Assembly (NCBI RefSeq): GCF_963082655.1
Contig: NC_081552.1
Span: 6,200,648 to 6,264,647, forward strand
DNA: 64,000 nt
Source of the DNA: Stomoxys calcitrans
Taxonomy: Eukaryota > Arthropoda > Insecta > Diptera > Muscidae
Direction: 5' to 3'
Notes under the pieces: generated by a model
Told to the model about the DNA's origin: nothing
The model's database searches: none
The model's input: only the letters and a program-made list of their open reading frames with translations
Made by a program: the position numbers and the translations under genes
In this document: positions 47,073-60,000 of the stretch, in pieces
Layout: every line of letters starts with the position of its first letter
Position numbering within the stretch: position 1 is the first letter of the stretch

Positions 47073-49070
47073 CTAGCTGACCCGGGCCCGCTCCGCTGCG
47101 CCTTCTTTTCTTTATATGGAACAAAAGTTTCCTTGGAATATTTATTTTCGACAATTAAAGATCTTTTAGTGAAATACCATGCTACGAAAATAGTATATCG
47201 TATGACTATCAGTTTAACAATATAAGTGCCTTTATCTGAATTCCATATGATCTTTATTGGTCTTCGAATTAATGTTTGGATGTAAGGTGTACTCCATTTT
47301 TAAAATACTTCATTTCAGCCCGATATTCTCATGATATCTGATTTAGGGGTATTTTCGGGGGTGAGGTGGTTCCCCAGACACTTGGCGTCCCCCAAACACA
47401 TGGCCCCAAAATAGGTTATCAAATTCTTTTTCTAATCTCAAATAACTTTCATTTGAGCCGCATATTGGCATAGTCGAAAAATTTGTACCCTTTGGGGGGT
47501 GTTTTGAGGAAGGGGTGATGCCCTTAATACATGGTCCTAAAATTGGATATTAAATTAGTATTCTACTCCCAAATACCTTTATTTAAGCCACATATTGCGA
47601 TGGTCAGTAAAAAATTGCTGTCTGTGAGGTATTTTGGGAAAGGGGTAGACCCCCAGAAAATTGGTCCCGAAAGTGGGTATCAGTTCTTGCTCTACCGACC
47701 AATACCTTTCATTTAAGCCTCACATTGACATGGTCGGTAAATATGCCCGATTTAGAGGAGTTTTGGGGATTGGGGTGGTCCCCCAAACAATAAGCCCGGA
47801 AAATAAATCAGCAACGTGCTCTATTCTCATATATCTATAAATCATTTATTTGAACTCCATATTGCCATTGACCTCAAAATTGGATATCAAATTCGTTTTC
47901 TAATCTCATTCAATCTCCTTATTGCAAGTCACCAAATATGTCCGGTTTGGGGTATTGGCCTTAAAACTATAAATATCTAGTTCCACTCTCTTTAAGACCC
48001 AAATTGTTATGGTGAGCAAATACGTTCTATTTGGGGGTTGTTATGATTGTGGGACGTCCCTTCGACAGTTGGTCCCTAATGTTGATATCAGATACGTGGT
48101 CTACTCCCAAATACCTTTAATTTGAGCTCCATATTTTCATAGTCAGCAAACATGACCGGCTTGGATGGTTTTTGGGGGATGGGAGGCCACTCAGTGAGTT
48201 GGCCTTGAAAATATATATCGCATTCGTATTTTACTCTAAAATCCCTCTTAGTTGAGCCTCATATTGCAATAGTCAGCAAATACTTCCCATTTGGGTGGTG
48301 TTGTGGGGGTGGGGTGGTCCCATAGACACTTTTCCCGAATATTGATATCAGATTCGTGCTTTACTCCCTAAGGCCTTTCATTTGAGCCCCATATTGTTAT
48401 GGTCGTAAATTTGTCCCCCCTGGGGGATGTTTATGGGGAGAAGCGGCTCCCCAAACACTTGTTCCCATATTTGGATGTCAGATTTGAATTCTACACTTAA
48501 ATACCTTTTATTTAAGCCTCATATCCCATGGTCAGTAAATACGTCCTGTTTGAGGGGGGTGTTTTGGGGTAGAGGTGGACCCCCAGAAACGTGGTCCCGT
48601 GGTATTCTACTAGCAAATACCTTTCATTTGAGTCCCATATTGCCAAGGTCGGTAAATATGTTCGATCTAGAGGTGTTTTGAGGGTTGGGGTGGTCCCCCT
48701 AACACTTGGTCCGACAATTGGATACCAAATTCGTTTTCTTGTCCTAAATACCTTTCATTAAATTCCCATATTGCCGTGATTGGTCCGAAATTTGGATACC
48801 AAATTTTTCTTTTTAGGGGACTATATGAGAGCACACAATTTCGCTTAAATTGCGCAACCCATCTCCGAGATCTGGCGTTTCTGAAAATTAGGATAAGGGG
48901 GAGGGTCCGCCCCCCTTCAGATATCAAAATATGTAGTACCCTATTTTCACCACGGAATCAATAAGCACCATCTGTGAAAATTTCACGAAGATCGGTTCAG
49001 CCGTTTCTGAGTCTATAAGGAACACACAAACAAACAAACAAACACAAATTGATTTTTATATATAAGATTT
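47073..49070 (+). mobile_element. Minisatellite-bearing element R2 (plus copy)
   Basis: It begins 'ctagctgacccgggcccgct' and ends with 'agatcggttcagccgtttct', 'gagtctataaggaacacaca' and 'gatttttatatataagattt'. Between lie about ten to twelve degenerate ~130-bp units. Each has 'aaatacctttcatttgagcc'-like, 'ccatattgccatggtcggta'-like and 'ggggtggtcccccagacact'-like segments, for example near 47570, 47700, 48112, 48370, 48500, 48615 and 48750. The tail resembles 3' ends of insect non-LTR elements or SINEs. No protein is encoded. Confidence 0.7.
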
Positions 49071-49599
49071 TATTTATCAACCTAGCGGATTCACTAGTTT
49101 ATGAACAAATACTACGCCATTCCCGCTAAATGCTTTGTATTTAACGTTAATCAACACTAACACTCCTCCGAAAAAATCAAATATCAGCAAAACAAAAAAC
49201 ATGTAAATATATTTACAATCAATGCTCCCCGGAGATCATAATTGTTATATATTTTTTTAAATTCTCACACCCTGAAAAATAATAATTTCTGCTAATATTA
49301 ATTTAAAAATTTTAAACTTTTCAATAAATCCATTCAAAATTGTTGAATTTCTAAACAACGATTGAGGCATTTTCTAAATATAAAAAATATACGAAACAAC
49401 TGCATTTTTGAGCACGCAAAACATTGATTTGTATAGATCTTAATTGGGTTATTTTGAAAAACAATAAAGCTTTTTTCGAAGAATAATATTTGTTATTGTG
49501 TTCTCTTATCCTGAAATATAAAAGGCAACCCAAGTATTTGTACACGCAATTGTATAAATAATTGGTTTTAATTTTATATATTTTTTCTCCATACAAAAA

Positions 49600-50195
49600 A
49601 AGCGAGAAATTCCACCGTGCTGAGCGCAGTTGTTAGGAGTCCTAACAGAACAATACGTATAAAAACAAGGGCTCAAGATGCCAAAGCGACTTTCAGGGCC
49701 TGAAGATGTTCAATCGGGAGGTATGTTTATATGGGAGCTATATCACGCTATTGACCGACTTGGACATTACTTGGCCCGGTTGTTGGAAGTTGTAATAGAA
49801 CACTACTTGTAAAAGTTCAGCCAAATCGGATAACAATTGCGACTTCTTGGGGCTCAAGATGTCAAATCGAGAGACCGCCTAATATGGGAGCTATATCCAA
49901 ACATGAACCGATATGGTCCATTTGGAATCTCCAACGACCTATATCAATAAGAAGTCTCTGTGTAAAATTTTAAGCGGATATCAGATTGGTTCTAACGCAA
50001 TTCCAAGTAATCTCCTTCGTCTGGTATATAATACCACATGGTATTAATAATAATGTGAATAAAATAATAGCAGCAGGTATTGGCAAAGTAACGTGTTTTC
50101 TATCATATAAAGAGCCCCAGGCAAAGAACTTGACAAATGTCATCCATGGAGGGTATATATGATTCGGCCCGGCCGAACGCTTTTACTTGTTGTTA
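49600..50195. repeat. R1 fragments, two pieces in opposite orientation
   Basis: 49600-49975 is plus-oriented R1 units ('gttgttggaagttgtaatag', 'aatatgggagctatatccaa'). 50118-50192 is a minus-oriented far terminus ('acttgacaaatgtcatccat', 'tatatgattcggcccggccg', 'cttttacttgttgtt'). The ~140 bp between are unrelated. Confidence 0.7.
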
Positions 50196-51986
50196 TGTTT
50201 TTAAACAGTCTTCAAACATGAAGGCGCCATCTTTTACCAAGTATAGAAAAAATAAAATCGTAGTAAATTTTTTATTTTCGATACAAAGTTTAGCTGTTTT
50301 TGTGATATATTCTAAGCTAAATGATTTTAATCAGAAAACATGTTTACTACAGCCTTTTAAATGCTCTATTTTGTTCAGTTTACTATTCAACTAACTGCTC
50401 CCAAAACCCTAACACTTGTTCCTAATGTTCGTTCTAACACGTAACTACTTTTCACATATGACCACCATGATACGAGTACTAAATGAAGCTTAAACTAAAC
50501 TGTTGCAACAATAATGCTCAGTTCCAAAGGCCTGAATATGTATTTATTATGCAAATGTATATAAATTATAATAAACGTCCACATGAAAAATGTTACAAAT
50601 TATTACAAGCAAATGGATCAACCACCACCACCCACCCCTCTGAATGAGACTAGGAAGATGATTTAACAATGAATAAAAATTGCAAGGCTTGACAATGTTG
50701 CCAGAGGGGGGAAAGAAGAGCGGAAAACTGTAGCAAAATTTATTAAATATAATTATTTGACCATTGTTATAGATTGCAAAACTACCACAGCCAACAATAC
50801 TCACAGACACATACACAGAGAGATTGAGCAAAAAAGTGCAATGATTATTGTTATTATGTTTGCAGAAAATCTGCTTCGCCCCTATACTTACCCAGAGTCA
50901 TGAAAATAATTTATGGCCTCAACAGGACATTACACAAAGCAAAAAAGAAAACACCCTGCTTGTATGTATGAACATGCTACACCTCCTTTGGCTAGCCAAC
51001 ATAGCTAGCTGCTACATTGTAAGGTCAATATTGTGGTCTTTGTAATGAACTCAATGGACTTTGGTTAAGGATAATAACAATGAGGATGATGTTGGTCAAT
51101 GATGCGATGGTTGTTTTTCTCATTCATATTTATGGGTTGTTTTGCTTGGCCGGTTTTTGGATTTAATCTAAAGGACCTTTAATTGCATCAACGATTATGA
51201 CTAAACTAGGTCACCACCTTACTACTTCTTGCCACTACTGTATTGGAGTGTGTTGGTTATACTTTGCGATTATCTATTTGAGTATTTGTTTGTTGGCAGG
51301 AAGGAGGACTATTATGATATACTCCCTTTTTGGGCTGAGAAATTGTGAAAACGTCTGGGTGTTTATTATACTCTGGGGTATAATTTATGTCCCGAAGAAG
51401 TTAGTTATAGTACGTTTATTTTAATAAAGATTATCACTAGATTTAAGATAATTAAAGTAACTATACTTGATATTGTTAGGAAAGGGAGGTCAATTTAGTA
51501 GAAGTCATTGTAAAACTAAGACCCTAAAACCTTACTTTACTTTGACAGAACATTTGTCTCATTAGACAAACTTAGAATAGCGTTCCAAACGCTTCGATCT
51601 TCTAAAATCTCTGACACCAAGTTTCGAGATATATATTCATGTCGAAAACATTGTTAAAAAGTGTTATGGCGAATGTTGTTGGAAATATAGTTGACCTTCT
51701 TGCTGAGAATATTATTTTGTAAGCTAGCCAATCGTCGATTGCCATAAGAGTGAGTTTTCAATGTAAGCAAAATCGACGATTGTTTAGAGTAGCAGTTGGG
51801 CATGTGTATTTTGTTGTAATAATTGGATGTCTTCATTTAGTAGAAATATAAGAGGTAGAGCAATTTTCTTTCTTGCTGCATTACAAAATGCAAATACTTT
51901 TAGGAGCGTAGCTAAAGTTCGGAAATTTACTTTGAGTCAAGGACAACGTTGCATCTTAGTTAACGACTCAGAAATACATAGCAAAT

Positions 51987-53612
51987 TAAGGGCGATATTT
52001 TAGCTATTATTTTTTTGGCAACACTCACTTTTCGTGTTTTGTTTCACTATCAAACATCTTCAGTTTGGTCTATAATTTAACCATGAATCATCTTACAAAC
52101 GAACAACGCTTGCAAATTATTGAATTTTATTATCAAAATGCGTGCTCTGTTAAGAAAGTTAATCGCGCTAAAATTATGTTCAGCGCCTTTTTGGCTCAAT
52201 GGTTACATACCCATTGAAAAAGCAGAATTGTCGATTTTGAAGTGTAGACCACCAAGTAGCATTGCAAGAGATACCAATGCATCCTGAAAAAAAAACACAG
52301 TTCGGTGCGGTTTATGGGCTGGTGGCATCACTGGACCGTACTTCTTGAAAAATGAAATTAATCGTAACCTAACTGTGATGGTAAGCGCTATCATGAGATG
52401 ATATCCAACTTTTTTTTTACCCAAAATGCAAGAGCTTGACTTATACGACATGTGGTTTCAAAAAGACGTTGCCACATGCCACACAGCACGCGTAATAACA
52501 CAGAAAAAACATAGACCCAAATTTGACCGATTAAACATGGTAATGACTTACAAAAATCTTCTCAAACAAGGTTTTAATTGCTTTAATTATTTTTGATACA
52601 GAAAATCGATATTTTTTGTATCACGGCAAGTGATTGGTAAACAAGGCATTCGTTGAACATACTTTTAATTGTACGAATTAAATTGTTATTTAATAGTATA
52701 AATTGTGTATTGACCCGGATTATATTGTGTTTCCTTTCACATGTATGTCATGCGAAAAGAAGTGCGAATGAGTCATATATATATTTCTAGCTTCTATCAC
52801 ATACAGACACACAGTAGCGTGGCTGGACAATAAAAATATCAAGAAAATTAGATGTGTGTTTCTTATCTCTATATAAAGTGTAGTTTTCTTTATTATAATT
52901 TTAAAATTGAACAGATTTATTGTGAAAAATTTTGCGCTTAGTTAATGTTATACAGAAAAATCCCCTATGTGAACAAATAGGACGCAACAAATAAGAGGAC
53001 ATTGTAGAAAGTGAACGTGGTATTTATAAATACATTATTAATACCAATTATCTTATTTTAATATTTTATTATCTATATATAGATTCTATTGACTTAGGCA
53101 CTGAGGATGGAAGATAATGTATATGGATGTAGATTTCGTGGTATTCAATGCAAACTGCTTAGATTGGTATTTTTCACGATTCATTCTAAATATGTACATA
53201 AATTATATTGTTTCAGCAAATTTTTTTATTGAATGTACATATTTCTTAATTGAACACAGTTTTTAATTTTTTCTGTGAATGGGACTATTTCAGATCGTGC
53301 GATTCAAGGCCTTTAGACTATTTTTTGTGGGGCTATGTTAAAGCTCATGTCTATACAGAAAAGCCCGCTTCAATTGACGCATTGGAAGACAACATTGAAG
53401 CATTTATTCGTGAGTTACCTGCGGAAATGTGGGAATGAGTATGCCAAAATTGGATTAAGCGAATGGACTATTTGAGCGCAGTCGCGGTCAACATTTGCAT
53501 GAAATAATCTTCAAACATTAAATTATATGGACCGAACTATCGATTCAAATGAAGATTTCATGCATTTTTCTGAAAGTTTTGAAAAACTTTCCTATAGCTC
53601 TTAAAAAATCAA
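51987..53612 (+). pseudogene. Mariner-type transposase pseudogene with nested insert
   Basis: The left end is 'aagggcgatattttagctat' and the right end, as reverse complement, is 'gattttttaagagctatagg'. The frame opens at 52083 with MNHLTNEQRLQIIEFYYQNA then CSVKKV. After a deletion come QELDLYDMWFQKDVATCHTA (about 52427-52486) and, beyond an insert, SCDSRPLDYFLWGYVKAHVY (about 53294-53353), then TEKPASIDALEDNIEAFIRE and VCQNWIKRMDY. It is frameshifted and inactive. It is the most complete of the family copies in the window. Confidence 0.85.
52499..53277. mobile_element. Putative 779-bp insert with 11-bp inverted ends
   Basis: It starts 'cacagaaaaaa' (52499-52509) and ends 'ttttttctgtg' (53267-53277), an exact inverted pair. 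It separates the two halves of the transposase pseudogene. The interior is AT-rich and non-coding. No clear target duplication was seen, and about 20 codons of transposase are missing at the junction, so a non-transposon explanation remains possible. Confidence 0.45.
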
Positions 53613-53877
53613 CATTTAGAAGCTCCTTTAAATGTTTCAATTTTAAAAGTAAGAATGGTACGTTTATGCATTGGATTAAAAAAACTGACAGTCTTCTGTA
53701 AAGTAAAATAAGAATTAGTCAGGGGAAGAAAATCGAAACGGAAGCATATTTGGAAGTAAAATATGTATACGATTTTCTACAAAGATGACATTTAAAATTA
53801 TATAGTGTCGTTGGCATCATTTTAGTCTTGTTTATCGTAATATGAAGAAAAATTGTTAAAGTGAAGTAATTTTTAAA

Positions 53878-54130
53878 AAATTGTTCCACCGTGGTGCAGA
53901 GTTTAGCATGTCCGCCTATGACGCCGAACGCCTCGGTCCAAATTACCATGGTAACATCAGAAAAATCTTCAGCTGTGGTTTCCCCTTACTAATGCTGGCT
54001 ACATTTGTGATGTATTCTGTCATGTTAAAACATCTCTACCAAACGGTGTCGCTGTGCGGCATGCCATCCGTAGTCTACAATAAAAATGAGCTTATCATGG
54101 AGCTTAAACCGCACTCACTGATATGAGAGG
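53878..54130 (+). mobile_element. tRNA-derived SINE
   Basis: The head is 'ccaccgtggtgcagagttta', 'gcatgtccgcctatgacgcc', 'gaacgcctcggtccaaatta' (box A-like, then a decayed box B). The body is 'cttcagctgtggtttcccct', 'taatgctggctacatttgtg', 'cggtgtcgctgtgcggcatg' and 'aatgagcttatcatggagct'. It is the same family as 4668-4960 (minus). Confidence 0.75.
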
Positions 54131-54256
54131 TATTCTCAATTTCCAACTGCAATGTTGATGGGAAATTTAGTAGTTAGTTAGTTTCATCAGAAACATCGAT
54201 AACATGTTGAAATTCACTGTTGATGCAGAACTTAGTCGACGATAATCTAATTTGTA

Positions 54257-54600
54257 ATTCAAACAGTAGTTTTAGCCAATGGGAAAGCAGACATTACTGC
54301 TGTTTCAGCAAACATAGGGCTGCTGTATTAATGAACATTTCAGTCAGCTAAATCGGTAAACAAAAACTGCCGTTTTAAGTAAAAAAATGTTTATGCTATT
54401 TTTTATGTTTGCCTGGTGCTTGTGTTAAATACTTTAAGCTTTTTTTATTTTTTTTTTTAGAAATTGTGTTGGAAGAGATGATTTTTATTTGTGCAATATA
54501 TCTGTAAAAAATCTACCTGATCAACAGATTCCTTGTACACATGATATCGCATCCATTGGTATACATTTGGAAATGAGGCTGAGCTCGCTCGTGAACAGAA
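54257..54600. repeat. Dispersed repeat R4, second copy
   Basis: 'aatgggaaagcagacattac', 'gggctgctgtattaatgaac', 'tcagtcagctaaatcggtaa', 'ggaagagatgatttttattt' and 'gaggctgagctcgctcg' are shared with 36795-37080, with the first part inverted between copies. It is non-coding. Confidence 0.55.
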
Positions 54601-55391
54601 ATTCTATAAATCGTTCATTAGCCATCATTTAATCATTAATTCTCCAATGCTTTCCATTTAGTAATATAGTCAAATGAACATCAACACTGCCACTGTTTCC
54701 CCCAAAAACACAAAACTGAAGAAACTTGCAATGCAAAGGTCATTAACTCATAAATGGCAATGAACAGAAAAAAATCAGAAAAATTACAAAAAATTTACAC
54801 ATTTTGCGTTTACGTTTTTCTTCCATATCCCCTTACATTAAGATTTTATACTGTGTTTCATGTGTAAAACTATAAAAAAATACAAGGAAATTTTCTACAT
54901 CTGTTCAAACTTTCAGTGTCGTTTATATTTAGAGTTTTGCCAATGAGCAACATCAGCTAACGCAGCACCCAAGTGCACGTGCTGCAACATGAATATTGGC
55001 GATTCGGCATTTGTAAGCAACAACCTGACTAACAACAACAGAAGCAAAATACTAAGAGCAAAAAAACACTATCAGCAACAAATCATTTGCAATCAAAGTA
55101 AAATAAATGTGAACTGCTTTGCACTGCACTGCATACAGTGAATGTGTAGCCCAAAAGAAGACTTGTGCCGTGGACATGTGGAACAGCAGGGGCTAGCGGC
55201 GCGGGTCCATACGACGGGAACGCAAATCTTTGTGCAAACGGATTGAGATAAAACAAATCATTGCCGTCAAGTCATATAGCAATAACATGCTTCACACAAG
55301 TGACAAATTGCAGTTCACAAATATACAGCGAGCAACAAAGGAGGTGGGAATGTTAATACGGGGAAAAATAATGGAATGAAAGAAATTAAAT

Positions 55392-55652
55392 TTTAAAATA
55401 CTGTTGGGTCTAGCGAATAGAAGTATTTCTTTGAGATACAAAACCAAACTGTATTCGAAATTTTTAGTCATATGTTTTGTCTTAAGTCTAATACTGCCTT
55501 TGTCTTTTCGCCCGAACAACTCTCAAGACGCATTAGAAAATAATGGTGACGAAGAAAGTGCGGACACATATCAAATAAGTGTTACAGAGCAAAACAGTAG
55601 CGACATGTCGCTGCGTCAGTATAAATTTCGCTCCAATTTATTGCAATTGTAA
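55392..55652 (+). other. Unassigned open frame with a hydrophobic segment
   Basis: A plus-strand frame of about 86 codons (55392 to the TAA at 55650-55652) has no initiating ATG before its hydrophobic part. It encodes KFLVICFVLSLILPLSF followed by an acidic, Ser-rich tail (NNGDEESADTYQIS, EQNSSDMSLR). A tract 'gttgggtctag' at 55404-55414 could be an acceptor. It lies antisense within the inferred intron. It may be chance. No homologue is recognised. Confidence 0.2.
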
Positions 55653-56389
55653 TTGAATGCTCACGAAAGGGGCACCAATGATGTAGTCTTTGTTGTTTGA
55701 CTTTTATTTGTGTCCGATTTCGCAATAATTTAGTAGGCATTTTCGCTGCGAATAACTGTGAAAAATCACAAGACTTTAAGTAGGATAAATTAAAGTGGAC
55801 ATTTAAAATCAAACCCATTTTAATTATTTTAACCTTTTATGATACCACATTTACACTTTTGTTGCGTCATTCCTAAGCTTCTAGTGGAAGTCAAATCCAC
55901 AACAAACTTATCAGTACTCCGAGCACGACACCCACTCAGTTGATGACTGGCATTAATGTTTTGGCTATATCAGTAAAATTGTTTTTTGAAGATTGCTCTT
56001 AATGAAATCATTATTAAATATAGTTTTATAATTTAATAATTATTTTGCAGATACTCTCAGCTCTATTTGAAATGTCCCACAACAGGTAAGTATTCTAGGA
56101 CCTTCCCCGCCATTTTCAAACCTTATTTAAGGCATATCTAAAGGCAAAAAATGTACATGTGTTTCTTTTAGCCAATAGACGCTAGAGTGAAATCTGAAAG
56201 GGTGGATGCATTCTAATCTTTGCCAAATACTGCTGAGAATGCGTTATTCAACTTAGTTTCATAATAACCCATTTATTCAGACAAGATTTCTTATCCGTTA
56301 ACATTTTTCTTTTTTGAGTCAGTAGCCGCCAAGAGTTTGATCTGGAGACGAGTATGCATTTGATTCTTTGTCAAAAATCAACACTCTTC

Positions 56390-57080
56390 TGCTTGTAATG
56401 AAGCCCAGTTTTGATTCCGTGCATCATCAGTGTCTTTACGACTTTAACTTGCGTTTTCACATTACATTGTTTTCTAAGTGTCGATATACTTTTCTGGGTT
56501 CGATATCACTATTGACTTTATAAGTAGGATCTCCCTGTACTCCAAATAATCGCTGAATCAACGCCAGAAACCTCTAATTTGTTCTGCCTTTTAACTATCT
56601 CTACGAATTTCTTTTAAATCGCTTAAATGTCAGCAGACTAGTCCAACTGCCATTTTGATTAGTCAAAACTATCTGGTTACTTTTTAAGGTTTCGTTTTAT
56701 TCCAGCCTGTTTATGGTTCCATATTATCAGTGTTTCTGCGACTAAAACATCCTTTACGCTATACATTTAGTGATCATAAACTTAAAAATGATTTTTTGAG
56801 CTTAAGGGTGCTTTGTTTTATTACAGGCTGATTTTGGTTATGCATCATCAGTGTCTCTATGACACAAACCTCATTTGCACACTACATAATTATCAGCGGC
56901 TCTTGAGGCGCTTTGCGTTCTGCATCCTTGAAATTGTTCCACAAGCTTAACGTTATGATCATTTGAATGATCAATGTTTCTACATCCATAATCAGTGTTT
57001 CTATAAACAGAAACATCACTGGGTTCTGCATCTAAAGTATCTCCACGACCTCAATCGCAAATAGGTTCTAAATTAACAAA
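56390..57080 (+). repeat. Degenerate repeats of an 'atcagtgtctctacgac' motif
   Basis: 'gcatcatcagtgtctttacg' (about 56421), 'ccatattatcagtgtttctg' (about 56718), 'gcatcatcagtgtctctatg' (about 56841) and 'ccataatcagtgtttctata' (about 56988) recur with partly similar flanks ('ttccagcctgttta'/'ttacaggctgattt'). A further copy is at 9809. The period is irregular (roughly 120-300 bp). Confidence 0.5.
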
Positions 57081-60000
57081 ATTGCCACCAAATCTTAAGC
57101 CTTCCTTCGATGACCAATGCTAGTAACTCATGGTTTTCCCCGCTTCATCAGAGTCCATCACCGGAAGATGGCAGAAACGATAGTCAAAAAACTTTACCAA
57201 ATGTCTTCTGAAGAGTAATAGAGTATGAAGAGTTTGAGCAATTTGAATGTCACAAACACCAAATTTAAAATGGATGATGATCATTTTTGCTAATTTAAAA
57301 TATTTTAGATACTAAAAAGTTTTTGTTAAGACATACAAATTTCACACATCTACGATTTCCAACAACGCTTTTGTATTTTTACTGATCACACCACCTTCGT
57401 TACGAACCCATACTCGAAAAAGTCATTAACCAAATCAAAAAGAATCTAACGATATACTAAATTAAACTGAACTCATCTTACACCCTAGTCAAATAGACAG
57501 TTTTTTTGTGTTCTTCCAAACTAAACCAATGCTTAACTAAAAAATGATGGTTGCTGGCTTGCTGGATGCCTGCCTCTAGCTCACTTGCTAGATCGAAGAA
57601 AATGTTAAAAAAAAACCTAAGACTATAAATAAAATGCAAATTTGCGATAAAAATTAATTGCGCAGTGCTACAGTCCTCCGAATAATGGTGTTGTTGTGAA
57701 GTGTAGTGTAATAAAACTAAAAATTGCCATACATTTATGCATTTAACTATTCATTCTCGCTCCTTACTTTATTAGTTTTTGTTGTAGAGTGATTTCTGAT
57801 GTTGTGCTTGTTGTTGTAGTCAAAAGATTGTCGCTGAATTGCAGGCGTACGATACTCTGGTGTTCTTTTTGTTGTATTTGTATTCTTTTTAAATTGAGCC
57901 CTGTCATGTTTCCCCTCGCCAGAGTGCAGCAACGAAACGCTTCGTCAAGTTTCTGCTGTGGCACTTACTACTTACTCATTCACAGTGTTCCATTATAACA
58001 ACAACTCGCCAAGCTTGCACACCACACATGTGTCACTTGAGCTCAGAGCTATAAAAATAATTCAAAACTGTAAAGTTCTTTCTTTACGTTTGTCAGTTTA
58101 AACGAATGTTCGTTGATTCGTTGGGTTGGCAATATTTTTTTTTTCTCTGTCACTGCTATGATTTTTTTTTCATAGCCGTTGTTGTATCTTTAAACCCGTG
58201 CTGGGCTCAAGCTTTGGGGAACAAAGGATTAACTATTCTCGCTGCTATTGTTGTTGTTGTTGCCTTTATCGAAGAAGAACAGTAGGTTTATGCACTTTTT
58301 CCTCTGTTGATTTTCTAGTAAAAAAATCAACGAAAGGTTGTTTTTGAGCAAACAACGACCATTAACAATTATTTACAACGCAATTTTGTATGAAAATGTT
58401 CATTAATGCTGCGATTATACTAATTAAAAACGAAAAGAAGGGCTTAGTCAACCATCAACAACAACAGGAGAGCATTGAAACAATAAAGGTTTCGCCACAT
58501 GTGAAGTTGTTTCGTTGAGTTCACAATGGTTATTGAACTTTGGATTTAAGGAACGGTTTAGCATAGTTTATCTTAAGAGTATGTTTTTTTTGCACTTGGA
58601 TGAATAGGTTTCCTTTCTAGGGTCACTTATTATGTTATGTAGTAATTTTGAATTTATATGGCATTATTTGAAACACTTCGTACAAAAGACCGGTGATTTT
58701 TGGTAGTTTTTGGTTTATTTTCAAACTTTTTAATACAGTTAAAGAACTAGTATTAACTTAGAATGCTTTAAGAAATTTTGTCACATTTTCGAAGTTTTGA
58801 AACTTTTGTTCAGTTTCAAAAATTAAGTATTTTATTAAAATCGGATACTATGTAAAGGAAAAAATTATAGATAAACTAGTAATTGTGTTTCGTTTAGCTA
58901 AAAAAAAATCGATAAGGTCAAATTTTATTTTGAAGAGTTTTGAGATTATTCAAGTTGTAAATACTCAAGAAAAATTCTTTCATTAAGCATAAGCTAATTT
59001 TTATATCTTCAGAATTTCGAAAATTGCGTTAAGTTTCCAAATGTTACATTTTATGAAAGATTATTACAATACGCTACAAAATAGAAATACTGGCACATTT
59101 TTATAAGCTAATATATATTTTAATAGTTTCGTAAATTTTTAAAATTTTAAATTTAATTAAACATTTTTACTGAGAGTGACTATTACCTCAATTTTGTAAA
59201 TTTAGCTTTGTTTCAAAAGTTTCATTAAGTTTTTAATATTGATATCTTATAAAATGCTAAAGAAGTATATCGTGATTGTATATAACGTCAACAAAATTGA
59301 GCCTTTGGGTCTGTCAGATGAATCTGACCCAAGATGTAGTTTCGTAAAGTTTTTTTGTAACGAGATTTTGGGCAAAATTTGGCACTTCAAAAGCTCTGAG
59401 GGTCATATAACTCTTTCGTTCCGTAAATAATCATTAGCTATTCTTTTTGAAAAAAATTTCGATTTACTAAACTTATATGATAATATTTAAAATTAAAAAC
59501 AATTTCTAGGAAGAACTTCGTTAGTTTTAAAAGTTTTTCAACTTTATATAATTTATAGTTTATGAAATATGAATTGAATATTTCCAAAAATACATGTATT
59601 AATATATATAAGCGAACGTAAAGTGAGCTTTAAAGGCTGTCAATCACTCCCAACAAAAGTAGTAGTTTTGCTAAGTTTTTTTTTTTTTGAGATTTTTAGT
59701 TAATGCTTGCCATTTCAAAAAATCTGGTAGTTCTAGCACTAGTTATTTAAGAATAAATTAGCATAAATAACACACTGTAGCTTCTAAGAATGTATAAATT
59801 AGTTCGCTCTGCCATTTCGCCATGAAGAAAGTTAGAAAAGATTCGTTTAGCGACTCATTAAACATTGCCGAATATATTTAAAAATGAAGAAATACCATCC
59901 TGTTTATGTTTACTTGTATTTAAAAGTTTCGTAAAGTTTTAAAAAACTATAAAAGCTTTACGTTAAACAATATTAACGAATAAGCCACCTTTTTAGGTTC

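Noticed and set aside
57747..57964. Minus-strand overlapping frames with Gln/Thr/Asn-rich peptides, considered as an alternative host exon
   Set aside because: The composition arises from 'gttgttgtag' simple repeats. No convincing acceptor and donor pair flank it, and two frames are equally open.
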